Source: Kocuria marina
GTDB taxonomy: Bacteria > Actinomycetota > Actinomycetes > Actinomycetales > Micrococcaceae
Assembly: GCF_000786655.1 (NCBI RefSeq)
Contig: NZ_JROM01000008.1
Coordinates: 1-48,681 of the forward strand
DNA length: 48,681 nt
Direction: 5' to 3'
The stretch's first letter is position 1, and each line of letters starts with the position of its first letter. Position numbers and translations under genes: made by a program. Of this stretch, positions 23,978 through 32,055 are shown piece after piece. The notes under the pieces are model-generated. The model was not told the DNA's origin and searched no databases. It saw nothing but the letters and a program-made list of their open reading frames with translations.

Positions 23978-24328
23978 GTGACTTCCATCCCTTGGGCCAT
24001 CGTTCTGGCGAACTACCTGGACTACGCCATCACCCTGGTGGTGGCCGTCCTCGCGCTGCTCGCGGTGTTCGACTGCCTGCGGCGTTCGGCGGTGCAGTTC
24101 GAACGCGCGTGGAAGCGGACCAAGACGTTCTGGCTCGCCCTGACCGGTGGTGCCGCGGTGGTGTCCGTGTTCAGCGCGGTCTTCTCCACCCTCACGCTGC
24201 TGGCCGTGGGTGTCCCGGGGACCGGCTCGTTGATCCTGATGCTGATCGCCGCGACGATCGCGGGGGTGTACCTCGCGGATGTGCGCCCCGCCGTCTCGGG
24301 CGAGTCCAAGAACCCCGGGTACTGGTGA
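23978..24328 (+). CDS. DUF2516 family small membrane protein
   Basis: A 116-residue protein with three hydrophobic segments (about 7-31, 50-71 and 78-98), separated by a basic loop (CLRRSAVQFERAWKRTKTFWLALT). It ends in a short polar tail, YLADVRPAVSGESKNPGYW, with the Asp-Val-Arg-Pro motif typical of DUF2516 proteins. The function of the family is unknown. The GTG start is placed by the -10 box six bases upstream. It begins nine bases after the PLP-enzyme gene but probably has its own promoter. Confidence 0.8.
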   Translation: MTSIPWAIVLANYLDYAITLVVAVLALLAVFDCLRRSAVQFERAWKRTKTFWLALTGGAAVVSVFSAVFSTLTLLAVGVPGTGSLILMLIAATIAGVYLADVRPAVSGESKNPGYW

Positions 24329-24393
24329 CCTGTACCCCCGCTCGGGGCCACTGATCGAACACCCATAGGGCCATCCCGCAACTGCTCCGCGGC

Positions 24394-25209
24394 TCAGCCG
24401 TCGACGCGCCATCCCGGCTCGTCCGGTGCGACCGCGGACCACGGCACCGTGAGTTCCCCGAGCCGCCACCGGTGGGGCCCGTGCAGTACGGGCCACCCGG
24501 CGGCGCGCAGGTCCCGGCACATCGCCGTCCAGCGCTGCCGATGACCGAACGGTGACAGGGCCGCGTTGGCCAGCCACGCGGCGTCGGCGGCCGCGAGGAA
24601 CGCGTGGACCCGCTCGCCCGGCACGTTGCGGTGGATCAATGCCTTGGGCAGTCGCGCGGCCACGTCCGAGGGCACGGCGAACGCCCCCGGACGCATGCTC
24701 ACGGTGAAGGTGCGCGGGCCCTCTACCGTGCAACACAACCACGTGGCCAGGCGCCCGATCTCGTCGCACGTGCCGTCCATCAGGACCCCGCCCGGTGCGA
24801 GCCGCCAGCACGCGAGGTGCCACGCGGCCGGGACCTCTTCCACCGGGTACTGCCGCAGCACGTTGAACGCGCGCACGAAGACCGGGGAGCGGGAACCGGT
24901 CGGGATCTCGAAGCCCCCGCGCCGGAAGGACAAACCCGGGCGGGCGTGCTGCTGGGCAGCCGCCACGCGGTCCGGGTCGATCTCGATGCCCATGACCTCC
25001 ACATCCGGGCGCACCGTGCGCGCCCGCTGCCACAGCTCGACCGCGGTGATCGGGGCCGCCCCGAACCCCAGGTCCACGAGCAGCGGATCATGCGCGCGGC
25101 GCACGAGCGGGGCCAGGACCCCGGTCAGGTAACGGTCCGCGCGCCGGAGGCGGTTCGGGTTCGTGGTCCCGCGGGTGATCGATCCCACGGGGCGGGGCTG
25201 GGCTGACAC
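24394..25209 (-). CDS. Class I SAM-dependent methyltransferase
   Basis: A 271-residue cytosolic protein. Motif I is [18 protein letters not shown], and the acidic end of strand 2 is [38 protein letters not shown] and [19 protein letters not shown] follow as post-motif regions. An N-terminal [16 protein letters not shown] stretch is shared by this actinobacterial group. The methyl acceptor is unknown. The start GTG at 25209 is chosen because TACAGT lies six bases upstream on the minus strand. An upstream in-frame ATG at 25239 would include the promoter. It diverges from gpmA. Confidence 0.82.
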   Translation of the reverse strand: MSAQPRPVGSITRGTTNPNRLRRADRYLTGVLAPLVRRAHDPLLVDLGFGAAPITAVELWQRARTVRPDVEVMGIEIDPDRVAAAQQHARPGLSFRRGGFEIPTGSRSPVFVRAFNVLRQYPVEEVPAAWHLACWRLAPGGVLMDGTCDEIGRLATWLCCTVEGPRTFTVSMRPGAFAVPSDVAARLPKALIHRNVPGERVHAFLAAADAAWLANAALSPFGHRQRWTAMCRDLRAAGWPVLHGPHRWRLGELTVPWSAVAPDEPGWRVDG

Positions 25210-25215
25210 ACCCAC

Positions 25216-25221
25216 ACTGTA
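25216..25221 (-). promoter_or_regulatory. -10 box of leaderless promoter for the methyltransferase
   Basis: On the minus strand TACAGT is followed by GTGGGT and then the GTG start at 25209. Confidence 0.6.
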
Positions 25222-25265
25222 GTGCGCACGCCACGACACGCGTTCCCTCGGTGGCCCCGGGGTGG

Positions 25266-25271
25266 GACAAT
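25266..25271 (+). promoter_or_regulatory. -10 box of leaderless promoter for gpmA
   Basis: GACAAT is followed by GGCCCC and then the ATG at 25278. No ribosome-binding site precedes the start, which supports leaderless translation. Confidence 0.6.
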
Positions 25272-25277
25272 GGCCCC

Positions 25278-26036
25278 ATGGCTAACGATTCCGCTACCCA
25301 CAAGCTCATCCTGCTGCGCCACGGTCAGTCCGACTGGAACGAGAAGAACCTGTTCACGGGCTGGGTGGACGTCCCGCTCACGGACAAGGGCCGCGCCGAG
25401 GCCACCCGCGGCGGTGAACTGATCGCCGAGAACCAGCTGCTGCCGGACGTGGTGCACACCTCCCTGTTGCGCCGCGCCATGAACACCGCCAACCTCGCGC
25501 TCGACGCCGCGGACCGCCTCTGGATCCCCGTCAAGCGGTCCTGGCGGCTCAACGAGCGCCACTACGGTGCCCTGCAGGGCAAGAACAAGGCGGAGATCCG
25601 CGAGGAGTACGGCGAGGAACAGTTCATGGTCTGGCGCCGTTCCTACGACACCCCGCCGCCCGCCCTGGACGATTCGTCCGAGTGGTCGCAGGCCGGGGAC
25701 CCCCGCTACGCGGACGTCGCCGAGCTGCCCCGCACCGAGTGCCTCAAGGACGTCCTGGAGCGGTTCCTGCCGTACTGGGAGGAGCAGATCGTCCCCGATC
25801 TCAAGAGCGGCAGGACGGTCCTCGTGGCCGCGCACGGCAACTCGCTGCGTGCGCTCGTCAAGCACCTGGACGGCATCTCGGACGACGACATCGCCGGGCT
25901 GAACATCCCCACGGGCATCCCGCTGTACTACGAGCTGGACCAGAACCTCAAGCCCGTGACCCCGGGTGGGCGCTACCTGGACCCGGACGCCGCCGCCGAG
26001 TCCATCAAGGCCGTGGCCAACCAGGGCAAGAAGTAA
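25278..26036 (+). CDS. gpmA: 2,3-bisphosphoglycerate-dependent phosphoglycerate mutase
   Basis: A 252-residue glycolytic/gluconeogenic enzyme that interconverts 3- and 2-phosphoglycerate. The phosphohistidine is His15 in [43 protein letters not shown] and the second histidine in [19 protein letters not shown] complete the active site. [12 protein letters not shown] is the family C-terminal block. The length is normal. It has its own leaderless promoter and a strong terminator, so it is monocistronic. Confidence 0.96.
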   Translation: MANDSATHKLILLRHGQSDWNEKNLFTGWVDVPLTDKGRAEATRGGELIAENQLLPDVVHTSLLRRAMNTANLALDAADRLWIPVKRSWRLNERHYGALQGKNKAEIREEYGEEQFMVWRRSYDTPPPALDDSSEWSQAGDPRYADVAELPRTECLKDVLERFLPYWEEQIVPDLKSGRTVLVAAHGNSLRALVKHLDGISDDDIAGLNIPTGIPLYYELDQNLKPVTPGGRYLDPDAAAESIKAVANQGKK

Positions 26037-26052
26037 CCCTTCCGGCACCGTG

Positions 26053-26088
26053 AAGAATCCCCGGCACCCTTCGGTGCCGGGGATTCTT
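26053..26088 (+). terminator. Terminator of gpmA
   Basis: A perfect 16-bp stem (26053-26068 with 26073-26088) closes on a CTTC tetraloop, flanked by an A-rich left and T-rich right side (AAGAATCC.../...GGATTCTT). It is one of the strongest terminators in the window. Confidence 0.9.
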
Positions 26089-26231
26089 CTTGTCGCCGTG
26101 TCGCGCGGGGCCGCATGGACGGCACCGCTCGGAGCGATCGGACGACGCCGCTCGGGTCGGTTCCCGGATGATCCCACCCGGGGTGCGCCGTCACGGGTCC
26201 CGGCGGCTCACGCCACCGGGACCCGCACCGC
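26089..26231. other. Short intergenic spacer between gpmA and phoU
   Basis: This 143-bp convergent spacer beyond the gpmA hairpin shows no further gene or strong secondary structure. Confidence 0.5.
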
Positions 26232-26930
26232 TCACTCGCCGGCGTCGGTGCCGATGTGGCCGTGGCCGGTGGGGTGGCTGTCGGTCGCGGGGGCCCAGTC
26301 GCCGGTCACGAGGTAGGAGACCTTGCGGGCCACGGAGACGCCGTGGTCACCGATGCGTTCGAGGTAGCGGGAAGCGAGCGTGACGTCCACCGCGGTGGGC
26401 ACGGAGGAATCCCAGTCGGGATCCGCGAGCATCTCGAACACCTGCTGGTGCTTGAGGTTCAGCTCGGACTTCAACGCGAAGATCTGGTCCGCCTCGGAGA
26501 TGTCCCGGTCCTCGAGCACGGAGATCACGCGCTCGACCAGACGCGCGTCGATGTCGAACATCTCCTCGAAGTGCCCGCGCATGGCCTCGGGCAGGACGGG
26601 CTCGGGGAAGCGCAACCGGGCCAGCTGGGCCAGGTGACGGGCCAGGTCGCCCATGCGCTCGAGCGAGGCACTCATACGCAACGCGCCCACGATCATGCGC
26701 AGGTCGGAGGCCACGGGGGACTGCAGGGCCAGGATGTCGATGGAACGCTCATCGAGATCGTTCTGCAGGAAGTCGATGCGAGCGTCGTTGGAGATGACCT
26801 CTTCGGCCACCTGGATGTCGGCGTCGAGGAATGCGGTGCGGGCGCTGCCCAATGCCTGCTGCACGAGCGTGGCGATCTGAATCAGCTCCTCACCGACCTG
26901 GTGGAGCTCAGCCTGGAAAACCTTACGCAC
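26232..26930 (-). CDS. phoU: Phosphate-signalling protein PhoU
   Basis: A 232-residue all-helical protein made of two PhoU three-helix repeats. The first has ERSIDILALQSPVASDLRMIVGALRMSASLERMGDLARHLAQLA. The second has ADPDWDSSVPTAVDVTLASRYLERIGDHGVSVARKVSYLVTG, and each contains the metal-binding E-x3-D type motif (ERMGD and ERIGD). PhoU connects the Pst transporter to the histidine kinase and keeps the phosphate-starvation response off when phosphate is ample. I chose GTG 26930 (MRKVFQAELHQVGEELI), the standard family N-terminus, with AAAGGA eight bases upstream, over an ATG seven codons earlier. It diverges from senX3-regX3, its regulatory partners. Confidence 0.93.
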   Translation of the reverse strand: MRKVFQAELHQVGEELIQIATLVQQALGSARTAFLDADIQVAEEVISNDARIDFLQNDLDERSIDILALQSPVASDLRMIVGALRMSASLERMGDLARHLAQLARLRFPEPVLPEAMRGHFEEMFDIDARLVERVISVLEDRDISEADQIFALKSELNLKHQQVFEMLADPDWDSSVPTAVDVTLASRYLERIGDHGVSVARKVSYLVTGDWAPATDSHPTGHGHIGTDAGE

Positions 26931-27050
26931 AGGGGGCGTCCTTTCGTTCATGGCAAGTCCTGGTCCGTAGCCTACGCGGGTTGAGTGGGCCGGGTGCCAT
27001 CGGGATGTCATCGGGGGAGCGGCACGACGAATTCGCACGCGCCCGACCAG

Positions 27051-27103
27051 GTTCACAGGCTGCCGTGAACGAATCGTCATCCCCAGGTGAACGTTCGTTG
27101 AAC
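27051..27103. promoter_or_regulatory. PHO-box-like repeats between phoU and senX3
   Basis: GTGAAC occurs at 27065-27070 and 27087-27092, and TTGAAC at 27098-27103. The starts are 22 and 11 bases apart, the 11-bp periodicity expected of PhoP/RegX3 direct repeats. On the minus strand they read GTTCAC-like, the actinobacterial PHO-box unit. A further GTTCAC lies in the opposite orientation at 27051-27056. They lie between the divergent phoU and senX3 starts, so autoregulation by RegX3 is likely. Confidence 0.6.
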
Positions 27104-27151
27104 CGGCCCCCACGGGGCGCGGATCACCGGGGCGCGTCCGGGCGGGCCGTC

Positions 27152-27157
27152 TAAGCT
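27152..27157 (+). promoter_or_regulatory. -10 box of leaderless promoter for senX3-regX3
   Basis: TAAGCT is followed by GACACC and then GTG at 27164. It lies about 50 bases downstream of the PHO-box repeats. Confidence 0.6.
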
Positions 27158-27163
27158 GACACC

Positions 27164-28351
27164 GTGAGCGATACGTCGATTGCCCTGCTGGCCGGTTTCA
27201 TCGGCTTCCTGCTCGGCATCAGCGGGGTGATCGCCGTGCGGGTGAGCCAGCGGCGTCGTCATTCGCTGGCGGACGTCCAGGAACCCACGCTGCCCGAGGG
27301 CACCGCGGAGATCCTCGCGGCACTGGGCCTCGCGTACGTCGTGGTCGACGGCGTGGACGGCGTCGTGCGCGCCTCGCCCGCGTCCTACGCGTACGGGATC
27401 GTGCGCGGGCACACGGTGGTGCACCAGGACCTGCTGGAGATGATCCGCAGTACGCGCCGCAACGGCGTCGTGGAGGAGAAGCGCCTGGAGCTGACCCGCG
27501 GGCAGTTCCAGCACGGGTCGATCGTGCTGGACGTGCGGGTCGTGACCATCGCGGACGAGTACATCCTGTTGCTCGCGGACGACCAGACCGAGATCGTGCG
27601 CGCCCAGTCCATCCGCACCGACTTCGTGGCCAACGTCTCCCACGAGTTGAAGACGCCCGTGGGCGCCATCAGTCTGTTGTCCGAGGCCATCGAGGACGCC
27701 GCGGAGGACCAGGACGCGGTGCGGCACTTCGCGGCGAGCCTGCAGCGCGAGTCCATGAGGCTGAGCGCGCTCGTGCAGGACATCATCGAACTGTCCCGGT
27801 TGCAGGCCACGGACGTGGTGGCCAAGGGCACCGCCGTGGATCTCAACCGTGCGGTGCGCGAGGCCGTGGACCGTAACAAACTGGCCGCGGAGGCCAAGAA
27901 CATCAGCATCAAGGTGGGCGGGCGGATCGAGACCCCCGTGTTCGGGGACCCGGACATGCTCGTGACCGCGGTGCGCAACCTGATCGACAACGCCGTGCGG
28001 TACTCCCCGGAGAACACCCGCGTGGGCATCGGCCTGCGGGAGCGGGAGGGGATGGCGCACATCACCGTCACGGATCAGGGCCCCGGCATCACGGAGACCG
28101 AGCAGGACAGGATCTTCGAACGTTTCTACCGGGTGGACAGTGCTCGGTCCCGCCAGACCGGGGGTACCGGTCTGGGACTGAGCATCGTCAAACACGTCAT
28201 GGCGCAGCACGGCGGGGAGGTCTCCGTGTGGTCCCAGCCGGGCCGGGGGTCCACGTTCACCCTCGTGCTGCCGCCCATGGAGGAACCCGAGGACCAGGCG
28301 GAGCCCCCGCGCGGAGGGCTGCGTAAACAGCGAGTGGAGGAGCGCGCGTGA
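27164..28351 (+). CDS. senX3: Sensor histidine kinase SenX3
   Basis: A 395-residue membrane kinase. One N-terminal hydrophobic segment (about 7-26) is followed by a basic stop (RRRH), a PAS-like region (about 45-140), a HisKA domain with the phosphoacceptor His160 (FVANVSHELKTPVGAI), and an ATPase domain with the N box (NLIDNAVRYSP), the D box (DQGPGI), the F box (IFERFYRVD) and the G box (GGTGLGLSIVKH). It reports phosphate status via PhoU/Pst and phosphorylates RegX3. Its stop overlaps the regX3 start by four bases (GTGA), and phoU diverges from it. Confidence 0.93.
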   Translation: MSDTSIALLAGFIGFLLGISGVIAVRVSQRRRHSLADVQEPTLPEGTAEILAALGLAYVVVDGVDGVVRASPASYAYGIVRGHTVVHQDLLEMIRSTRRNGVVEEKRLELTRGQFQHGSIVLDVRVVTIADEYILLLADDQTEIVRAQSIRTDFVANVSHELKTPVGAISLLSEAIEDAAEDQDAVRHFAASLQRESMRLSALVQDIIELSRLQATDVVAKGTAVDLNRAVREAVDRNKLAAEAKNISIKVGGRIETPVFGDPDMLVTAVRNLIDNAVRYSPENTRVGIGLREREGMAHITVTDQGPGITETEQDRIFERFYRVDSARSRQTGGTGLGLSIVKHVMAQHGGEVSVWSQPGRGSTFTLVLPPMEEPEDQAEPPRGGLRKQRVEERA

Positions 28352-29028
28352 CCCAGATTCTCATAGTCGAGGACGAGGAATCCCTGAGCGACCCGTTGGC
28401 GTACCTGCTGGGCCGTGAGGGGTTCGAGGTCACCGTGGTCGCGGACGGGCTCGAGGCCGTGGCGCAGTTCGACCGCACCGGCGCGGACCTCGTCCTGTTG
28501 GACCTCATGCTGCCCGGCCAGTCGGGGACCGAGGTCTGCAAACAGATCCGGCAGCGTTCCACCGTCCCGATCATCATGCTCACCGCCAAGGACGCGGAGA
28601 TCGACAAGGTGCTCGGGTTGGAGCTCGGCGCGGACGACTACGTGACCAAGCCGTACTCGTCCCGCGAACTCGTGGCGCGGATCCGGGCGGTGCTGCGGCG
28701 TCGTTCCGAACCGGAGGAACTGATCACGGCCACGGTGGCCGCGGGTCCCGTGCGGATGGACGTGGAACGTCACGTGGTCCACGTGGGTGGGGAGCCGGTG
28801 GCCATGCCGCTCAAGGAGTTCGAGCTGCTGGAGATGCTGCTGCGCAACGCGGGCCGCGTGCTCACCCGGGGCCAGCTCATCGACCGGGTGTGGGGTTCCG
28901 ACTACGTGGGGGACACCAAGACCCTGGACGTGCACATCAAGCGGCTGCGTTCCAAGGTGGAGCCGGAGCCGTCCGCGCCGCAGCACATCGTGACCGTGCG
29001 CGGTCTCGGGTACAAGTTCGAGCCCTGA
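28348..29028 (+). CDS. regX3: Response regulator RegX3 (OmpR/PhoB family)
   Basis: A 226-residue cytosolic DNA-binding regulator. The receiver domain (1-120) has acidic Glu8-Asp9, phosphoacceptor Asp52 (LVLLDLMLPG), the Thr in MLTAKD and the Lys in VTKPYS. The winged-helix domain (about 130-226) has MPLKEFELLEMLLRNAGRVLTRGQLIDRVWG and ends HIVTVRGLGYKFEP. It activates phosphate-starvation genes and probably its own operon through the repeats at 27051-27103. Translation is coupled to senX3. A large terminator follows. Confidence 0.95.
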   Translation: MTQILIVEDEESLSDPLAYLLGREGFEVTVVADGLEAVAQFDRTGADLVLLDLMLPGQSGTEVCKQIRQRSTVPIIMLTAKDAEIDKVLGLELGADDYVTKPYSSRELVARIRAVLRRRSEPEELITATVAAGPVRMDVERHVVHVGGEPVAMPLKEFELLEMLLRNAGRVLTRGQLIDRVWGSDYVGDTKTLDVHIKRLRSKVEPEPSAPQHIVTVRGLGYKFEP

Positions 29029-29060
29029 TCCCGACGCCTCCACCGAGCGGCACCCGTACG

Positions 29061-29100
29061 ACGTAAGGACCGCACCCTGAGCAGGGTGCGGTCCTTACGT
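29061..29100. terminator. Terminator of senX3-regX3
   Basis: A 40-bp near-perfect palindrome (ACGTAAGGACC...GGTCCTTACGT) forms an 18-19-bp stem with a tiny loop. It can act on both strands. Confidence 0.85.
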
Positions 29101-29122
29101 CTGTACACCGGTCAGAGAAAGC

Positions 29123-29159
29123 GAGCGCCCGGACCCTCGTGTTCGGGGCCCGGGCGCTC
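29123..29159 (-). terminator. Terminator of the lpqE-like gene
   Basis: A stem of GAGCGCCCGG with CCGGGCGCTC, extended by CCC/GGG after a bulge, lies 33 bases beyond the stop of the minus-strand lipoprotein gene. Confidence 0.65.
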
Positions 29160-29192
29160 ACTCGGTCGCGCCGGTCGGCGCGGGGGGAAGGG

Positions 29193-29732
29193 TCAGTGCC
29201 CGCCGTGCGCCTCGCCCTCGGGGGCCGGGGTGTTGGAGGGGTTGGCCGGGGTGGACGGTGCGCCACCGGGCACGAAGGATGCGTAGCGCGGGTAGGTGTG
29301 GTCCAGGACGGGGACCTGGATGGTCTGGTCCTGGTCGTCCGCGGTGAACGTGGTGTCCACCATCAGGCCGGGGTTCGCGCCGGCGCGGTCCAGCAGCACG
29401 GGCCGGGACTTCTCGAGCACGACCTCCTGGTTGGCGGGGACCTCCACGCTCGCGCGGGCGCCGTTCGCGTCCATGGTGACGGTCTCGGGCTGGTCGCCGG
29501 TGTTGATCAGGGTGCCCAGCACGCGGCCCTCGGAGTTCTCGTCCTCGGCGACGACCAGGATGTTGCGCAGCTGGACGTCACCCAGGTCCATCTGGATCCC
29601 GTCCGCCGGGGCGTAGCTGTCCATGGTGGCCTGCGGGCTGATGTACGCGCACCCGCTCACACCGGTCAGGACGGCGAGTGCCGCCGCACCCATTCCGAGG
29701 TGCTGCAACTTCTTGTGGGCGGCGTTCTTCAC
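29193..29732 (-). CDS. LpqE-like lipoprotein (PCu_A_C/copper-chaperone-type fold)
   Basis: A 179-residue exported lipoprotein. The lipobox is VSGC with Cys28 after a basic and hydrophobic signal. The mature part (ISPQATMDSYAPADGIQMDLGDVQLRNILVVAEDENSEGRVLGTLINTGDQPETVTM) resembles mycobacterial LpqE, whose gene also lies next to carD and points away from it. It ends in a Pro-rich tail and a His-containing GEAHGGH. LpqE belongs to a fold shared with periplasmic copper chaperones, but I see no convincing metal-binding Met/His motif except that tail. The start is GTG 29732, with GAGGAG upstream. The function is unknown. Confidence 0.78.
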   Translation of the reverse strand: MKNAAHKKLQHLGMGAAALAVLTGVSGCAYISPQATMDSYAPADGIQMDLGDVQLRNILVVAEDENSEGRVLGTLINTGDQPETVTMDANGARASVEVPANQEVVLEKSRPVLLDRAGANPGLMVDTTFTADDQDQTIQVPVLDHTYPRYASFVPGGAPSTPANPSNTPAPEGEAHGGH

Positions 29733-30032
29733 GGCACGAACTCCTCGGGCTCTCTGACAGCGGGTGCAAAATCTGCAGTCAGTCTATCGGTTTGGCCACG
29801 GATCGTCTGCATCCGCGCCCCGTTCGTGGCGCGTCCGCGGGCCCGAGGTGCGCGCGCTATGGAGTGTCGACGACGCCGCGCGGCCGGGTCACGCACACCG
29901 GCCCGGGCGCTCCCCGGGTGGCCTCCGTAAGGCCCCGTCACGCGGTCCGTGGGGCGGCCCCGGAAGGGGGCTCGCGGGAAAGTGGGCAATCATACACCGT
30001 GGTAGACTTGGCGGGCTGAAAGGGGTTTGTGC
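29733..30032. promoter_or_regulatory. Divergent promoter region of lpqE-like gene and carD
   Basis: A 300-bp region between the two starts. On the minus strand TAGACT (29781-29786 on plus) is a good -10 box for the lipoprotein gene. On the plus strand TAGACT (30003-30008) serves carD, giving a leader of about 20 bases with an AAAGGGG ribosome-binding site. No clear -35 boxes, operator or small gene is visible in between. Confidence 0.6.
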
Positions 30033-30518
30033 ATGGTTTTTGAGGTTGGCGAAACGGTTGTTTATCCGCACCACGGTGCCGCAACCATCGAGGAGATCAA
30101 GACTCGCACCATCAAGGGCGAGGAGAAGATGTATCTCCGGTTGAAGGTCACCCAGGGCGATCTCATGATCGAGGTCCCGGCGGAGAACGTCGATCTCGTG
30201 GGTGTGCGGGACGTCGTGGACGAGGACGGCCTCAAGGAGGTCATCGCGGTCCTGCAGGCCCAGGACGCCGAGGAAGCCTCCAACTGGTCGCGCCGCTACA
30301 AGGCCAACCTCGAGAAGCTCGCCTCCGGTGACGTCCTCAAGGTCGCGGAGGTCGTGCGTGATCTGTGGCGCCGCGATCGCGGCAAGGGTCTGTCCGCCGG
30401 CGAGAAGCGCATGCTTACCAAGGCCCGCCAGATCCTCACCTCCGAGCTGGCCCTCGCCAAGAAGATCGACGAGGAAGAAGCGGAGAAGCGCCTGGACGAC
30501 ATCCTGTCCGCGGCCTGA
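30033..30518 (+). CDS. carD: RNA-polymerase-binding transcription factor CarD
   Basis: A 161-residue essential transcription factor of Actinobacteria. The N-terminal RNA-polymerase interaction domain ([22 protein letters not shown], then [17 protein letters not shown]) binds the RNAP beta subunit. The helical C-terminal DNA-binding domain contains the conserved Trp85 ([15 protein letters not shown]) that wedges open the -10 region of promoter DNA. It stabilises open complexes at many promoters, including rRNA promoters. The ATG at 30033 follows AAAGGGG by seven bases. The gene heads the ispD-ispF-cysS-rlmB cluster. Confidence 0.97.
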   Translation: MVFEVGETVVYPHHGAATIEEIKTRTIKGEEKMYLRLKVTQGDLMIEVPAENVDLVGVRDVVDEDGLKEVIAVLQAQDAEEASNWSRRYKANLEKLASGDVLKVAEVVRDLWRRDRGKGLSAGEKRMLTKARQILTSELALAKKIDEEEAEKRLDDILSAA

Positions 30519-30536
30519 TTCCCGCAGCACGTCGTC

Positions 30537-31385
30537 GTGTCCCAGAACTATGACCTCGCGAGCCCGTCCGCCATGGACGGGCTCGCCGTCATTGTGGTGG
30601 CCGCCGGTTCCGGCACGCGGCTCGGGTACGGGATGCCCAAGGCGCTCGTCCCCGTGGCCGGTCGACCGATCCTGGAGCACGCGCTCGCCACGGTGCGCGG
30701 GACCTTGCCCGGTGCCGCGGTGATCGTGACCGTACCCGCCGGGGACACGGACCTCACGGCCGTCGCGCGCGCCGCGGGGGCCGTGGCCGTGACCGGAGGT
30801 GCCACACGCGCCCAGTCGGTCGCGGCGGCACTGACCGCGCTGCCCGCGGGTGTCACCCACGTCCTGGTGCACGACGCCGCTCGCTGTCTCACTCCGCCCG
30901 CCGTCCTCGAGCGCGTGGTCACCGCCCTGCAGGCGGGCGCGCAGGCCGTGGTTCCCGTGACCCCGGTGACCGACACCGTGCGCGGGGTGGACACCCACGG
31001 GCGCAGTACCGGGACGGTGGACCGGGCGGGGCTGCGCAGCGTCCAGACACCCCAGGGTTTCGACCGTGCACTGCTCGAACGGGTGAACCGCGCGGCCGGT
31101 CTGCTCCCGGACGGCCCACTGGACGCCACGGGGGAGGACCCCCAGCTCGGGCACAGCGTTCGAACGGCAGAGGCGGCCGCCACGGCGACGGGTTCCGCAG
31201 GGGATCCCGAAGGCATCACGGACGATGCGAGTCTCGTGGAACTGTTCGCCCCCGAACACCCCGTGGAATTCGTGGCCGGGGACGAGGAGTCCTTCAAGAT
31301 CACCCGTCCCCTGGACCTGGTACTCGCCCTCGCGATTCTGCGCGAGCGGGAGCCGGCCCGTCCGGCACAATGGCCGCATGACTGA
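30537..31385 (+). CDS. ispD: 2-C-methyl-D-erythritol 4-phosphate cytidylyltransferase
   Basis: A 282-residue enzyme of the MEP isoprenoid pathway that joins CTP and methylerythritol 4-phosphate. The nucleotide-binding glycine-rich start is [55 protein letters not shown] and [12 protein letters not shown] are family blocks. The start is taken as GTG 30537, 18 bases after carD. The ATG at 30572 is out of this frame, so it does not compete. No strong ribosome-binding site is seen, and translation may depend on carD. The 3' end overlaps ispF by eight bases. Confidence 0.93.
   Translation: MSQNYDLASPSAMDGLAVIVVAAGSGTRLGYGMPKALVPVAGRPILEHALATVRGTLPGAAVIVTVPAGDTDLTAVARAAGAVAVTGGATRAQSVAAALTALPAGVTHVLVHDAARCLTPPAVLERVVTALQAGAQAVVPVTPVTDTVRGVDTHGRSTGTVDRAGLRSVQTPQGFDRALLERVNRAAGLLPDGPLDATGEDPQLGHSVRTAEAAATATGSAGDPEGITDDASLVELFAPEHPVEFVAGDEESFKITRPLDLVLALAILREREPARPAQWPHD
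31366..31371 (+). promoter_or_regulatory. -10-like box inside ispD, ahead of ispF
   Basis: CACAAT is followed by GGCCGC and the ATG at 31378, almost identical in layout to the gpmA promoter at 25266. It may give a leaderless ispF transcript from within ispD. Confidence 0.4.
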
Positions 31386-31917
31386 CGCAACCCCGGGCCC
31401 CACCGACCGACCGGCCCCCGCAGAGGAACCCGCGCCGTACCCCGTCCCGCTCGTGGGGATCGGGGTGGACGTGCACGCGTTCGGCCCGGAGGACACCCCG
31501 CTGTGGATCGCGGGACTCATGTGGCCCGGCGAGCGGGGACTGAGCGGGCACTCGGACGGGGACGTCGTGGCACACGCCGCGGCGGACGCGCTGTTCTCCG
31601 CGGCCGGCGTGGGGGACCTGGGTGCGCACTTCGGAACGGACCGCCCGGAGTTCGCGGGGGCCTCGGGATGTCGGATCCTCTCGGAGGCAGTGCGGATCGT
31701 GACCAAGGCAGGCTTCCGGGTGGGCAATGTCTCCGTCCAGCTCGTGGGCAACCGACCCAAGTTCTCCCCGCGGCGGGACGAGGCCGCGGCCGTGCTGACG
31801 GAGGCGGCCGGCGCGCCGGTGCACCTGAGCGCGACCACCACGGACGCCCTGGGACTCACGGGCCGGGGCGAGGGCCTCGCGGCGATCGCCACCGCGATCG
31901 TGTTCCCGCGCGGCTGA
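31378..31917 (+). CDS. ispF: 2-C-methyl-D-erythritol 2,4-cyclodiphosphate synthase
   Basis: A 179-residue enzyme that cyclises CDP-methylerythritol 2-phosphate, two steps after IspD. The metal-binding Asp and His lie in [46 protein letters not shown] is the active-site block, followed by [26 protein letters not shown]. Compared with typical relatives (about 160 residues) it has a roughly 25-residue Pro-rich N-terminal tail ([18 protein letters not shown]). The ATG at 31378 lies inside the end of ispD, so expression is coupled or driven by the internal -10 box. Confidence 0.95.
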   Translation: MTDATPGPTDRPAPAEEPAPYPVPLVGIGVDVHAFGPEDTPLWIAGLMWPGERGLSGHSDGDVVAHAAADALFSAAGVGDLGAHFGTDRPEFAGASGCRILSEAVRIVTKAGFRVGNVSVQLVGNRPKFSPRRDEAAAVLTEAAGAPVHLSATTTDALGLTGRGEGLAAIATAIVFPRG

Positions 31918-32043
31918 GCCCAGACGGACGACGCCCCTGCCCACCCGGCCGCGACCCAGTAGACGGGGGAGTCTGCCCGGGGAGCCCGCCAGTAGTGCCG
32001 GCTGACCGGACTCACCCGCCGCGAGCGTGCAGCGCCGCGCCGT

Positions 32044-32049
32044 TAGACT
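32044..32049 (+). promoter_or_regulatory. -10 box of leaderless promoter for cysS
   Basis: TAGACT is followed by GGCACG and then the GTG at 32056. The 138-bp gap after ispF otherwise holds no feature I recognise. Confidence 0.65.
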
Positions 32050-32055
32050 GGCACG

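Noticed and set aside
22088-25033. A 981-codon open frame on the minus strand that includes tmk
   Set aside because: Only the last 218 codons match a protein family; the rest is the antisense of the PLP enzyme and DUF2516 genes, and stops are rare by chance in GC-rich DNA.
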